From Mycolicibacter heraklionensis (GTDB taxonomy: Bacteria > Actinomycetota > Actinomycetes > Mycobacteriales > Mycobacteriaceae), in contig NZ_CP080997.1 in the NCBI RefSeq assembly GCF_019645815.1, positions 62,001 to 126,000 on the forward strand: a DNA stretch of 64,000 nucleotides, read 5' to 3'. Of this stretch, positions 17,363 to 26,372 are shown in pieces. The notes beneath the pieces were generated by a model. The model did no database searches. It was given only the letters and a program-made list of their open reading frames with translations, and had not been told where the DNA came from. Each line of letters begins with the position of its first letter. Position 1 is the first letter of the stretch. The translations under genes were made by a program, and so were the position numbers.

Positions 17363-18412
17363 CTAGAGGACTTTCTCGCCGCTGAGCAACGTTGCCCGGA
17401 ACTGCATCACGCGGTATGGCCAGCCGTGTGCGGTGTTCCACTGCGACACCATCAGACCCACGCCGCCGGTGCGATCCACCCGGGAACCGGGCAGCACATA
17501 GCCGCCGTAGAGCTGCGCGACGCGGCCTCGCGCGTGATCCTCGTCGTCCCAGGTGCTCCCGAGCAGCGGTCGTTGCAGCGGCGCCTCGGCCAGTTCGGAG
17601 GTGGGGGAGCGCAGCACCCGGTAGCCCAGGGCGTAGCGCGACGATGCGAATCCGCCGAGAACCCAGGTCTGCGGGGCCAGGCGCCGCAGCGACAGCTCAC
17701 CCCATGTCTCGCCGGGCGGGGTGATGGGCACCGGGGTGCGGCCCCAGGCTCGGCGCTCGCCGCGGTACCCCCAGCCGGAGTACTTGCCGGGATCGCCGAT
17801 ATCGGCGGGGCGCACCCTCCGCAGGATCACGCCCTTGTCGCGCTGGAAGCCGGTCGAGACCACATACACCCAGCCGTCGTCGGGGTCGTAGTCCCAGGAC
17901 CAGCATTGGGCGTACCCGCGATGCAGCCGCGCGGGGAACCGCGTCCCGATGTTGCGCCAGGTGACTCCGTTGTCGGCCGATTGCCAGATCTCGGTCCACG
18001 CCACCGTGCCGAACCCGCGGTTGACGATCGCGTGCAGGTAGAGCATCTGCTCCACCCGCAGCAGATCTGACGGGATCACGGTGCTGATGGCGTAGCGGTC
18101 CAGCCGAGAGGCCGGTTCGCGGTGTCGGTAGTGCCACAGCTGGCGGGCGTAGTGCGCATCGGTGCCGCCGGCTCGTTGGTAGCGCACCCGATGCCCCGCA
18201 TCGCCGGTACCGATCAGGATCACCGGCGACCGCCAATCGCCCTGGCCCACCCGCTCTCCGGCGAAGGTGTCGCCGAACACCGATACCAGCGTGCCGTTAG
18301 GGGCCAGTACTGAGGCGCCCAGGTCCGCGCACGTCACGCCCCACCGGTCGGTGATCCCCGGGCCGGTGACATCGGCCAGCTTCCCGGGGGCGTTCCGCGC
18401 GGCGGGGTGCAC
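17363..18412 (-). CDS. DUF4185 family protein
   Basis: 349 residues from a GTG start. Resembles the actinobacterial DUF4185 family, which has a beta-propeller or glycosidase-like fold: GDTFAGERVGQGDWRSPV, TEIWQSADNGVTWRNIG, YAQCWSWDYDPDDGWVYVVS, and VGLMVSQWNTAHGWPYRVMQ near the C-terminus. The BNR-like SADNGVTW repeat suggests binding or cleavage of glycans. No signal peptide is visible with this start. It follows the TetR gene by three bases and may be cotranscribed with it. Confidence 0.7.
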   Translation of the reverse strand: MHPAARNAPGKLADVTGPGITDRWGVTCADLGASVLAPNGTLVSVFGDTFAGERVGQGDWRSPVILIGTGDAGHRVRYQRAGGTDAHYARQLWHYRHREPASRLDRYAISTVIPSDLLRVEQMLYLHAIVNRGFGTVAWTEIWQSADNGVTWRNIGTRFPARLHRGYAQCWSWDYDPDDGWVYVVSTGFQRDKGVILRRVRPADIGDPGKYSGWGYRGERRAWGRTPVPITPPGETWGELSLRRLAPQTWVLGGFASSRYALGYRVLRSPTSELAEAPLQRPLLGSTWDDEDHARGRVAQLYGGYVLPGSRVDRTGGVGLMVSQWNTAHGWPYRVMQFRATLLSGEKVL

Positions 18413-18415
18413 CGC

Positions 18416-19141
18416 TCACGGCTTGCTGCGCCAGCCGCCGGCGGCGACCGCGATCATCCGGAGTTGTTTGACCGCAACATGTTTGATCTCGGCGAGCGTC
18501 TCGGCGTCCGGGGCGTCCTCGATGGCCTCCGCGGTGACGATCATCGCGTTGACGAACAGCCCCGCCAAGATGTTGAGATCCTCGGCGCTCCACGCATTGA
18601 ACCCCGGGAACCGTGCCAGATCGGTGGCCAGCTCGGAAGTGATCAGCCGGATCTCGGTGCGGATCGCATAGCGCAGCACGGTCACCCCGCTGAAGCGTTC
18701 CCGGTTGATGAATCGCCAGTATTCGGGGCGGGAGGCCACGCTGTCGACCAGGACCTCCACCGAGGACTCGATGACCCGGCTGGGGTCCACACCGCCGGTT
18801 CGGGCGTCGCGCAGTGTCTCACGCAGCGCGCGAAACGATTCGTCGATGAGCACCAGGCCGAGGGCGTCCATCGACTCGAAATGGCGGTAGAAAGCGGCCG
18901 GAACGATGTGGGCGGCCCGAGTCACCTCGCGCAGGCTCAGTGCGCTGAAGCTGCGTTCGGCCAGCAGGGTCAGCGCCGCGTTGATGATGGCGCGACGGGT
19001 GGCTTCCTTGCGCTCCTCGCGCGAAACCCGTTCCGGACCGTCGGTCCGAACTGGACGCGGAGGCCGCTCGGGACGCGGCGGACGTTCGGGCCGGGGTGGC
19101 CGCGTGCGCCCGGACCGTGAATTCGGCGTACGACTGTTCAC
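18416..19141 (-). CDS. TetR-family regulator, likely controlling the desaturase operon
   Basis: 241 residues from GTG 19141. An Arg/Pro-rich head with repeated RPERPPRP units precedes the TetR helix-turn-helix: AIINAALTLLAERSFSALSL and VTRAAHIVPAAFYRHFESMD. The C-terminal ligand domain is typical. It is divergent from a ferredoxin reductase and a DesA3-type desaturase, an arrangement matching DesT-type regulators that sense fatty acyl-CoA. Three TGTTCACT sites lie between the starts. Confidence 0.78.
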   Translation of the reverse strand: MNSRTPNSRSGRTRPPRPERPPRPERPPRPVRTDGPERVSREERKEATRRAIINAALTLLAERSFSALSLREVTRAAHIVPAAFYRHFESMDALGLVLIDESFRALRETLRDARTGGVDPSRVIESSVEVLVDSVASRPEYWRFINRERFSGVTVLRYAIRTEIRLITSELATDLARFPGFNAWSAEDLNILAGLFVNAMIVTAEAIEDAPDAETLAEIKHVAVKQLRMIAVAAGGWRSKP

Positions 19142-19219
19142 TGTTGTGAAGCGTAACACAACGGGCGAATAGCCCTTGACTGGTCGTAAACAAGTGTTCA
19201 CTGTGTACATATGTTCACT
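19135..19219. promoter_or_regulatory. Probable TetR operator region with three TGTTCACT copies
   Basis: TGTTCACT occurs at 19135-19142, 19195-19202 and 19212-19219. The first copy is also part of the inverted repeat TTCAC-TGTT-GTGAA at 19137-19150. The sites cover both divergent start codons, which fits control of both genes. Confidence 0.65.
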
Positions 19220-20266
19220 CAAACTTTGACGCGGCGGGTACTGGGCTCCAGCCTGGTCGACCTGCTCACCGGTCCCCATGGGGTCGACCGCTACACCGAA
19301 CTGGTGTCGCCGACGTGGACCCGCAACGACGCCCGCGCCCGGGTGGTCGCCGTCTGGCGGTCCACCCCGCGCAGCGTGACTCTGCTCCTCGAGCCCAATG
19401 ACGCGTTTCCCGGCTTCAAAGCAGGCCAACACGTCAACCTGTCCGTCGACATCGACGGGCGCCGGCGCACCCGGTGCTACTCGCCGGCAAGCGCCGAGGG
19501 CCAACGGCTCCTCGAGCTCACCATCGGCCGCCATGACGGGGGCCTGGTCTCCGAGCACCTGTACCGCAACGCGCAGCCCGGCATGGTCGTCGGACTGGAG
19601 AAGGTCGGCGGCGACTTCGTGCTTCCGGCCATCCGTCCGCGCAGGATTCTGCTGATCTCGGGTGGCAGCGGTATCACCCCGGTGATGTCGATGCTGCGCA
19701 CGTTGATCGCCGAGCGCTACGACGGCCGGGTGACGTTCATCCACTACGCGCGCAGTCGCGACGAAGCCTGCTACCACGACGAACTCGCCGAAATGCGCCG
19801 AGTTCAGGTGCTGCACGGCTACACCCGTGCCAGCGAACACGGCGACCTGCAGGGCCATTTCAGTGCCGAGCATCTGCGGGCCGCCATGCCCAACCCCGAC
19901 GCGGTGTACGTGTGCGGGCCGCCGGCCCTGGTGGCGGCGGTGCGGGAACAGTGTCCCGACGCGATCTCGGAGAGCTTCGTGCCGCCGGAGTTCGCCGTGC
20001 CGGCCGACCCGTCCGGTGGGCGGGTGAGCTTCCTCGGCAGCACCATCTCGGTCGTCGACGACGGCCGGCCCCTGCTGGAGCAGGCCGAATCGGCCGGTCT
20101 GCAACCGGCGAGCGGATGCCGAATGGGCATCTGCCACAGCTGCACCTGCCGCAAAACCGCTGGCACGGTGCGCAATCTGATCACCGGAGCGATCTCCACC
20201 GCCGAGAGCGAAGACATCCAGATCTGCGTGTCGGTGCCCGTCGGCGACGTCGAAATCGACCTGTAA
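19211..20266 (+). CDS. Ferredoxin/flavodoxin reductase with 2Fe-2S domain (desaturase electron donor)
   Basis: 351 residues. FAD-binding region (GRRRTRCYSPASAEG, RxYS type), NAD(P)-binding region (ILLISGGSGITPVMSMLRTL) and a C-terminal plant-type 2Fe-2S ferredoxin domain with CRMGICHSCTCRKTAGTVRN and a last Cys in IQICVSVPVGD. This is the plan of Rv3230c, which passes NADPH electrons to DesA3. The desaturase follows after 17 bp with its own ribosome site. The ATG has almost no upstream leader clear of the operator. Confidence 0.88.
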   Translation: MFTQTLTRRVLGSSLVDLLTGPHGVDRYTELVSPTWTRNDARARVVAVWRSTPRSVTLLLEPNDAFPGFKAGQHVNLSVDIDGRRRTRCYSPASAEGQRLLELTIGRHDGGLVSEHLYRNAQPGMVVGLEKVGGDFVLPAIRPRRILLISGGSGITPVMSMLRTLIAERYDGRVTFIHYARSRDEACYHDELAEMRRVQVLHGYTRASEHGDLQGHFSAEHLRAAMPNPDAVYVCGPPALVAAVREQCPDAISESFVPPEFAVPADPSGGRVSFLGSTISVVDDGRPLLEQAESAGLQPASGCRMGICHSCTCRKTAGTVRNLITGAISTAESEDIQICVSVPVGDVEIDL

Positions 20267-20283
20267 ACCCAAAGGAGCCAACC

Positions 20284-21375
20284 ATGTCAGCACCAGTCCT
20301 CGAAGCGACCGAAGTCCTCGAAGCCCCGCGCGTCGACCTGCCCTCGCGGCTCGATGAGTTTGGCGCCGAACTCGACGCCCTGCGGCAGCGTGTCCTCGAA
20401 GACCTCGGGGAACGCGACGCCGACTACATCCATCGGATCATCAAGGCGCAGCGCACCTTGGAGGTCGGCGGACGTGCCCTGCTCTTCTTCAGCATCATCC
20501 CGCCGGCATGGCTGGCCGGGACTGTGATGCTGGGCTTGTCGAAGATCCTCGACAACATGGAGATCGGCCACAACGTCATGCACGGCCAGTACGACTGGAT
20601 GGGTGAACCGGCGTTGTACGGCAAGCACTTCGAGTGGGACACCGCCTGCCCCGCCGATCAGTGGAGGCACTCGCACAACTACATGCACCACACCTACACC
20701 AACATCGTCGGAATGGACCGCGATGTCGGCTACGGCATCCTGCGGATGAGCGAGAAGCAGCCCTGGGAGCCCTACTTTTTGGGCAACCCGCTGTACGCGT
20801 TCCTGCTGATGGTGCTGTTCCAGTACGGCGTCGCGGTACACGAACTGGAGACCGAACGCATCCGGGCCGGCGAGATCGGGTTCGCCGACAAGAAGGAGAT
20901 GCTCCGCGAGACCTGGCAGAAAGTGCGTCGGCAGACCCTCAAGGACTACGTCGCGTTCCCGCTGCTGGCTGGGCCGTTCGCGCCACTGGTGTTCGCCGGA
21001 AACATGACCGCCAACCTGATGCGCAACGTGTGGGCCTACACGATCATCTTCTGCGGGCACTTCCCGGACGGCACACAGGAATTCACGATCGAGGAGACCG
21101 AGAACGAGTCACGCGGCATGTGGTACTTCCGCCAGATTCTCGGTTCGGCGAACCTGACCGGCGGCAAGTGGTTCCACATCCTGACCGGCAACCTGTCGTT
21201 CCAGGTCGAACACCACCTGTTCCCCGATCTGCCGGCACACCGGTATGCCGAGATCGCGCCGCAGGTGCGCGAGATCTGCGAGCGCTATGGGGTGCCCTAC
21301 AACACCGGACCGCTGCTCAAGCAGTTCGGCAGTGTTGTCCGCAAGATCTGCAAGCTGGCGCTGCCCTGGAATTGA
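20284..21375 (+). CDS. desA3: DesA3-type membrane acyl-CoA desaturase
   Basis: 363 residues, ATG 20284 behind AAAGGAG. Integral membrane di-iron desaturase with the three histidine boxes: GHNVMHGQ, RHSHNYMHHTYTN and VEHHLFPDLPAHR. Hydrophobic spans flank them (ALLFFSIIPPAWLAGTVMLG). In M. tuberculosis DesA3 introduces the delta-9 double bond into stearoyl-CoA, making oleate precursors, with the adjacent reductase as partner. The gene ends one base before the convergent TetR stop. Confidence 0.92.
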   Translation: MSAPVLEATEVLEAPRVDLPSRLDEFGAELDALRQRVLEDLGERDADYIHRIIKAQRTLEVGGRALLFFSIIPPAWLAGTVMLGLSKILDNMEIGHNVMHGQYDWMGEPALYGKHFEWDTACPADQWRHSHNYMHHTYTNIVGMDRDVGYGILRMSEKQPWEPYFLGNPLYAFLLMVLFQYGVAVHELETERIRAGEIGFADKKEMLRETWQKVRRQTLKDYVAFPLLAGPFAPLVFAGNMTANLMRNVWAYTIIFCGHFPDGTQEFTIEETENESRGMWYFRQILGSANLTGGKWFHILTGNLSFQVEHHLFPDLPAHRYAEIAPQVREICERYGVPYNTGPLLKQFGSVVRKICKLALPWN

Positions 21376-21376
21376 G

Positions 21377-21985
21377 TCAGGCCCGGGGGCCCAGCAGCGC
21401 GATCGACGCGTCGATGGCCGGCTCGGTGATCACGCCGATGTCGTCGCCGTCCTCGACGGCCAGCGCGGTCAGCTCCCGCAGGCCGCCCAGCAGAATCACC
21501 GCCAGCGCCGGGCTCAGCGCCGGCAGGTTCGCCCGGCGGAACCCCGGACTGCCGCTGAGCTCGATCAGCAGGTTCGACATCAGCTCCAGACCGCGGCGCT
21601 GCGCCGGGCGGGCCACCTCGCCCAGCGACGGCATGTCACGGATCCAGCTCAGCGTGATCGCCGGCCGGGCCCGGATCTGGTCCACGTAGGCCTGCACCGC
21701 CTGGCGGATCTGGACCTGCCAATCGGCCTGCGGATCCACCTCCGCCTGGATCCGCAGCGCCAACTCCTCGTTGTCCACGCGCAGCAGTTCCAGGAGGCAC
21801 TCTTCCTTGCTGGCGAAGTGGTCGTAGAAGGTGCGTTTGGAGGTGCGGGCCGCGCGCACGATCTCGGCGACGGTGCTGGCCCGGTAGCCGCGCTCGGCGA
21901 TCGAGTCGGCCAGCCCGTCGAGCAACCGGCGCCGGAAGGGGTCGGCAGCAGCGGTCTCCGGGACATCGATCGCAGGCATCGTCAT
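21377..21985 (-). CDS. TetR-family regulator of cyp138 (Rv0135c-like)
   Basis: 202 residues from ATG 21985. TetR helix-turn-helix: LLDGLADSIAERGYRASTVA followed by ARTSKRTFYDHFASKEECLL. It is divergent from the P450 gene, as Rv0135c is from cyp138 in M. tuberculosis. Two strong GGTACN inverted repeats lie between the genes, so it most likely represses both. An ATG two codons downstream is an alternative start. Confidence 0.85.
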   Translation of the reverse strand: MTMPAIDVPETAAADPFRRRLLDGLADSIAERGYRASTVAEIVRAARTSKRTFYDHFASKEECLLELLRVDNEELALRIQAEVDPQADWQVQIRQAVQAYVDQIRARPAITLSWIRDMPSLGEVARPAQRRGLELMSNLLIELSGSPGFRRANLPALSPALAVILLGGLRELTALAVEDGDDIGVITEPAIDASIALLGPRA

Positions 21986-22022
21986 CGCCGCACCTCCCCG
22001 CACGTGAGCCTTGCCACTTGTT

Positions 22023-22038
22023 GGTACTAAAGAGTACC
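22023..22038. promoter_or_regulatory. TetR operator, site 1
   Basis: Perfect inverted repeat GGTACT-AAAG-AGTACC between the divergent TetR and P450 genes. The core GGTAC recurs in site 2. Confidence 0.75.
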
Positions 22039-22053
22039 GTGTCCCGCAAGCAT

Positions 22054-22071
22054 TGGTACGCATCGGTACCA
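22054..22071. promoter_or_regulatory. TetR operator, site 2
   Basis: Perfect inverted repeat TGGTAC-GCATCG-GTACCA. It lies 31 bp (about three helical turns) from site 1, centre to centre about 32 bp, suggesting two dimers on one DNA face. Confidence 0.75.
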
Positions 22072-22094
22072 GATCTCACGTCGGGAGGCGTCGC

Positions 22095-23444
22095 ATGACC
22101 CACACGGTTGCCAGCACGGTCGCGGACACCGTCAAGACCCCGGATTCACCGGCCATCAACCTGCCCCCCGGCGCGCGCGGGTCCAAGTTCACCGCGGGCG
22201 TGCTGTTCATCCTGTCCCGGCGCCGGGTGCTGCAACGCCTGACCCGTAAATACGGCGCCGCGTTCACCGTCGACGTTCCGATGTTCGGGCCGACGGTTAT
22301 CGTCACCGACCCGGAACTGGCCCGGCAGGTGCTGCTGACCAACCCGGAAGACCTCGGCAACGTCCAGCCCAACCTGTCGCGGATCCTCGGAGCGGGTTCG
22401 GTGTTCGCCCTCGACGGTGCGGCGCACCGGCGTCGGCGCAATCTGCTGAGCCCGCCGTTCCACGGCAAGAGGGTGCGGGCCTATGAGCAGATCATCGTCG
22501 AGGAGACCCTGCGTGAGATCGCCACCTGGCCGATCGGGAAACCCTTCGAAACCCTGCGTCCGATGAACAGGATCACCATCAATGTGATCCTGCGGGCGAT
22601 CTTCGGAGCCGAAGGCGCCGAACTGGACAAGCTGCGGGTCGGCCTGCCCAAGTGGGTGACGCTCGGCTCCCGGCTGGCGGCGCTGCCGATTCCGATCCGC
22701 TCCTACGGCCGGTTCACCCCGTGGGGCCGGTTGGCCGCCTGGCGTGCCGAGTACGAGGTCGTCCTGGACAAGCTGATCGCCGATGTCCGTTCCGATCCCG
22801 ACTTCGAGAACCGCACCGACGTCCTGACCCTGCTGCTGAGCAGCACCTACGAGGACGGCACGAAGATGACCCGCCAGGAGATCGGCGACGAGTTGCTGAC
22901 GCTGCTGGCCGCCGGACATGAGACCACGGCATCGACCATGGCCTGGGTCTTCGAGCGGCTGAGCCGCTACCCGGAACTCCTCGACGAACTGACCGCCGAG
23001 GTGGACGCGGGCGGGAACACGTTGCGGCGCGCCACGATTCGCGAAGTGCAGCGGGTGCGCACCGTGATCGACTTTTCCGGACGACATGTTTACGCACCCA
23101 GCATCCAGATCGGCGAGTGGGTGATTCCGCGCGGCTATTCGGTGATCGTCGCGATCAACCAGGTCCACCAGAACCCCGCCGCCTTCGGTGACCCGGAGGG
23201 GTTCGACCCCAAGCGCTACGTCGCCGGCAGCCCCTCGGCTTTCGAGTGGATGCCCTACGGCGGCGGCACCCGGCGCTGCCCAGGCTCGACGTTCGCCAAC
23301 CTGGAGATGGACGTGGTGTTGCGGACGGTGTTGGAGCGCTTGACCATCGAGCCCACCACAGCGCCCGGGGAGAAGTTCCACTCCCGCGGCGTGGCCTTCA
23401 CCCCGAAAAACGGCGGCCGGATCACGGTGCGCCGCCGGGCTTAA
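22095..23444 (+). CDS. cyp138: Cytochrome P450 (CYP138-like)
   Basis: 449 residues, ATG 22095 behind GGGAGG. P450 signatures: I-helix LLAAGHETTAS (about residues 271-281), ExxR in REVQRVRT, and heme loop WMPYGGGTRRCPGSTFANLE with the Cys ligand. The first residue of the usual FxxGxRxC motif is replaced (Met-Pro-Tyr). Position next to an Rv0135c-like TetR and near msrA matches cyp138. Substrate unknown; a redox partner is not encoded next door. Confidence 0.85.
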   Translation: MTHTVASTVADTVKTPDSPAINLPPGARGSKFTAGVLFILSRRRVLQRLTRKYGAAFTVDVPMFGPTVIVTDPELARQVLLTNPEDLGNVQPNLSRILGAGSVFALDGAAHRRRRNLLSPPFHGKRVRAYEQIIVEETLREIATWPIGKPFETLRPMNRITINVILRAIFGAEGAELDKLRVGLPKWVTLGSRLAALPIPIRSYGRFTPWGRLAAWRAEYEVVLDKLIADVRSDPDFENRTDVLTLLLSSTYEDGTKMTRQEIGDELLTLLAAGHETTASTMAWVFERLSRYPELLDELTAEVDAGGNTLRRATIREVQRVRTVIDFSGRHVYAPSIQIGEWVIPRGYSVIVAINQVHQNPAAFGDPEGFDPKRYVAGSPSAFEWMPYGGGTRRCPGSTFANLEMDVVLRTVLERLTIEPTTAPGEKFHSRGVAFTPKNGGRITVRRRA

Positions 23445-23493
23445 GCTGCGCTGATGGCCACTCGGGCGGCGCAACTTTCGCTGCGCGACGACG

Positions 23494-23607
23494 CGGTGGC
23501 ACCGGGTATACCTGCATTCGGGCGGTCACATCGATATCGTGCAGAACGCCGCGGAGCTGGCTCCAGTCATCGTCACCCTTCTGCGGGAGCCGGGCGAACG
23601 ACCCTGA
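23494..23607 (+). pseudogene. Possible 3' remnant of a hydrolase gene
   Basis: In the gap after the P450, one frame without a start codon reads VYLHSGGHIDIVQNAAELAP and runs on to TLLREPGERP and a stop. The HSGGH piece resembles the catalytic-His end of alpha/beta hydrolases. No upstream body is found. Weak case based on a short stretch. Confidence 0.35.
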
Positions 23608-23618
23608 GCAGCAGTGAG

Positions 23619-24659
23619 TTACGGCACCAGGACGGCGCGGCCGACGAATGTTCCGGCCGAGAGGTCGTCGAAGGCTCGCTGGAAGTCCGTCAGGGGATAG
23701 GTCACCGTCTCGACGTGCAGCTTGCCCTGTTGGGCGAGCGCGATGACCTGCAGCAGGTCCGTCCGGGTGCCGGCGTAGGAACGTTGCACGCAGACGCCCC
23801 ACGGCAGCGACTCACCGTCCACGTCGGCCGCGAACGTCATTCGACCACCTCCGAGCCCGACGAACTGGATCAGGCCCTCCGGGGCGACGGCGCGGGTCGC
23901 GAAATCGACGGTCGATTGCGCACCGACGAAGTCGATGATGACGTCGGCGCCGTATCCGCTGGTCTGGTCGAGAACCTGTTGCGCGGCAGCGGGATCACCC
24001 GGCAACACCAGGTCGGCGCCGAGTTCTTCGGCGGCACGCAGCTTCACCGGATCGTTGTCGAGGGCGATGATTCGGGCGCCGGTGGTGGACTTGAGGATCT
24101 GCAGCCCGAGATGTCCCAGGCCACCGATCCCGACGACGACAACGGTGGCGCCTGCGTTGAGACGATGGCGTGTCGAATTGATGGCGTGCATCGGTGTGAC
24201 GCCCGCGTCGGCCAGCGGGGCGGAGGTGACCGGATCCAAATCGCCGATTCGCTCAAGGTACTGCGCCTGCACCAGCATGTACTCGGCCATCGCCCCGTCC
24301 GGGCCAAGGCCCGGCGTCGTCGGGAACGCGGTCCGGCTGCCATTGACCTGGCAGGCGTTCTCGCGGCCTTCGATGCAGGCACGGCAGTGCCCGCACCCCC
24401 ACACCAGTGCCACGATGACGGACTCGCCGCCGGAGAAGCCCTGCACCCCCGGGCCGACCGCGTCGACCCAGCCTGCGCCCTCATGGCCGATGGTGCCGCC
24501 GAATACCGGCCACCGGTCACCGAGCTCCAGGACATGGAGATCCGAATGGCACAGGCCCGCGCCGGCGATCTTGACCCGGACCTCGCCCGGCCCGGGATCA
24601 CCGACGTCGACCTCCTCGAGGCGCAGCGTCCCGGGGGAGACCAGTTTGACCGCCCGCAT
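23619..24659 (-). CDS. Zinc-dependent alcohol dehydrogenase (MDR superfamily)
   Basis: 346 residues. Medium-chain dehydrogenase: catalytic zinc ligands in AGLCHSDLHVLE and GGTIGHEGAGWV, the four-Cys structural zinc loop (WGCGHCRACIEGRENACQ), and nucleotide-binding VVVVGIGGLGHLGLQILKST with an Asp after the second strand (ALDND), favouring NAD. Last gene of a leftward seven-gene run with gaps of 10-17 bp, so it may oxidise an alcohol from the same pathway as the P450 and hydratase. Confidence 0.88.
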   Translation of the reverse strand: MRAVKLVSPGTLRLEEVDVGDPGPGEVRVKIAGAGLCHSDLHVLELGDRWPVFGGTIGHEGAGWVDAVGPGVQGFSGGESVIVALVWGCGHCRACIEGRENACQVNGSRTAFPTTPGLGPDGAMAEYMLVQAQYLERIGDLDPVTSAPLADAGVTPMHAINSTRHRLNAGATVVVVGIGGLGHLGLQILKSTTGARIIALDNDPVKLRAAEELGADLVLPGDPAAAQQVLDQTSGYGADVIIDFVGAQSTVDFATRAVAPEGLIQFVGLGGGRMTFAADVDGESLPWGVCVQRSYAGTRTDLLQVIALAQQGKLHVETVTYPLTDFQRAFDDLSAGTFVGRAVLVP

Positions 24660-24669
24660 GATGGCGTCG

Positions 24670-25188
24670 CTACCGGTTGGAGTCGGCGCGGCGCTGCAGC
24701 TGCCAATCCGGCCGGATGTAGTGACAGGTGTAGCCGCCCGGGAACCGCTCCAGGTAGTCCTGGTGCTCGGGTTCGGCTTCCCAGAAGTCGCCGGCGGGGC
24801 TGACCTCGGTCACCACCTTGCCCGGCCAGCGGCCGGAGGCCTCCACGTCGGCGATGGTGTCCAGCGCGATCTGGCGCTGCTCGTCGTCGAGGTAGAAGAT
24901 CGCCGAGCGGTAACTGGTCCCGACGTCGTTGCCCTGCCGGTTACGCGTGGTCGGGTCGTGGATGGCGAAGAAGAACTCCAGCAGGCTGCGGTAGTCGGTC
25001 GCCGCGGGGTCGTAGGTGATCTCGATGGCCTCGGCGTGAGTGCCGTGGTTGCGGTAGGTGGCGTTCGGGACATTGGGGTCGCCGGTGTAGCCGACCCGGG
25101 TGCTCACCACGCCGGGCTGCTTGCGGATCAGGTCCTGCATGCCCCAGAAGCAGCCGCCGGCCAGGATCGCTCTCTGGTAATTGGTCAT
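24670..25188 (-). CDS. msrA: Peptide methionine-S-sulfoxide reductase MsrA
   Basis: 172 residues. Catalytic motif [18 protein letters not shown] with the nucleophilic Cys, conserved [19 protein letters not shown] and [19 protein letters not shown], all MsrA hallmarks. A resolving Cys may be that in [10 protein letters not shown]. It repairs oxidised methionine using thioredoxin. Its position relative to cyp138 and the Rv0138-like gene matches M. tuberculosis Rv0137c, although a five-gene block now separates it from the latter. Confidence 0.95.
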   Translation of the reverse strand: MTNYQRAILAGGCFWGMQDLIRKQPGVVSTRVGYTGDPNVPNATYRNHGTHAEAIEITYDPAATDYRSLLEFFFAIHDPTTRNRQGNDVGTSYRSAIFYLDDEQRQIALDTIADVEASGRWPGKVVTEVSPAGDFWEAEPEHQDYLERFPGGYTCHYIRPDWQLQRRADSNR

Positions 25189-25205
25189 GCCCCGATTATC
25201 CGCAG

Positions 25206-26372
25206 CTATCCGTGACCCGCCAGCGGATAGGAACGGTAGCTGGTCAACACCGCGCTGGGCTCGCGGTGCGGCGGCGCCTGTGCCGTCAACTCGGGGAATC
25301 GGTCGAACAGGGCGAGCAGGCCCAACCGGATCTGCATCCGGGCCAGCGGGGCGCCCAGGCAGACATGCGGACCGAACCCGAATCCCAGATGGCCGGTCTG
25401 CGACCGGGCCAGGTCGAGCCGGTCGGGGTCGGGAAACACCGCCGGGTCGCGGTTGGCGGCCGCCAGCCCGAGCAGGATGGGGGCGCCGGTGTCGATCACG
25501 GTGTCGCCGATCTCGATCGGCGCGCTGGCCACCCGGGAGATCATCAGGGCCGGGCTGATCATCCGGACCAGTTCGTCGACGGCTTGCGGGGAGTCGGCCA
25601 ACAGGCCGCGTTGCTCGCTCTGCTCGATCAGCAGCGCGGCCGCGCCGGTCAGCACGGCCGTGGTGGTGTCGTGGCCGGCCGACAGCAAGAAGATGGCGTT
25701 GTGCAGCAGCTCGTCGTCGGACAGTGGCAGTCCGCTGGTGGCCACCACGGACAGCAGGTCGTGGCCGGGATCGGCGCGGCGCAGCTCCAGCAGATCGGCG
25801 AGCAGAGCCTTCATCCCGGCGGCGGCGTCGTCCGCGGCAGCGAACACGGTGCGAGGCGCCGCCGGCTCCAGGGCCGCGATCAGCGCCATCGACCAGGTCG
25901 CCAGGTTGTCCAGTTCGCTGTCGGGCACCCCCAGCAGGGTGGCGATGGCCCCCAGCGGCAACGGCTTGGCGAACTCGGCCACCAGGTCGAAGCCTCCCGG
26001 GTCCAGCCCGGCCGCCAAAGACCGGGCACGGGCGGCGACTTCGGCTTCGAACGAGGCCAGCGCCCGCGGCGTGAACGCCCGGGACAGCGGGGCCCGCAGC
26101 CGGCGGTGGTCGTCACCGGACCGGTAGAACAGGTTGTGTTCCACGTGGGTCAGGTACGGGCGGCCCGGATCGAGCTTGCTGCGGTACAGGTTTCGCCGGT
26201 CGGTGCTGGCCCGCTCGTCACGCAGCATCGCCAGCACGTCGGCGTAGCGGGTCAGCACCCACAGCCCCTGGCTGCTGCGGTGCACCGGTTCGGCTTCGGC
26301 GAACCGGCGCTGATACGCCAGGGGATCGACGTGCAGCTCCGGGTCGCGGAAATCGAAGTCGAGCGCGCCCAT
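25206..26372 (-). CDS. Cytochrome P450, soluble actinobacterial type
   Basis: 388 residues. I-helix [13 protein letters not shown], ExxR in [10 protein letters not shown], heme loop [20 protein letters not shown] with the Cys ligand, and [14 protein letters not shown]. This is the compact CYP105/107-like class. Its ATG overlaps the hydrolase stop by one base, so the two are translationally coupled; the hydrolase may process the oxidised product or its precursor. Confidence 0.88.
   Translation of the reverse strand: MGALDFDFRDPELHVDPLAYQRRFAEAEPVHRSSQGLWVLTRYADVLAMLRDERASTDRRNLYRSKLDPGRPYLTHVEHNLFYRSGDDHRRLRAPLSRAFTPRALASFEAEVAARARSLAAGLDPGGFDLVAEFAKPLPLGAIATLLGVPDSELDNLATWSMALIAALEPAAPRTVFAAADDAAAGMKALLADLLELRRADPGHDLLSVVATSGLPLSDDELLHNAIFLLSAGHDTTTAVLTGAAALLIEQSEQRGLLADSPQAVDELVRMISPALMISRVASAPIEIGDTVIDTGAPILLGLAAANRDPAVFPDPDRLDLARSQTGHLGFGFGPHVCLGAPLARMQIRLGLLALFDRFPELTAQAPPHREPSAVLTSYRSYPLAGHG

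Noticed and set aside
12610..17366. Long rightward open frames opposite the three phosphodiesterase genes
   Set aside because: They mirror the high-GC coding strand, have Arg/Val/Gly/Asp-rich composition without domains, and the leftward frames carry signal peptides and catalytic motifs.
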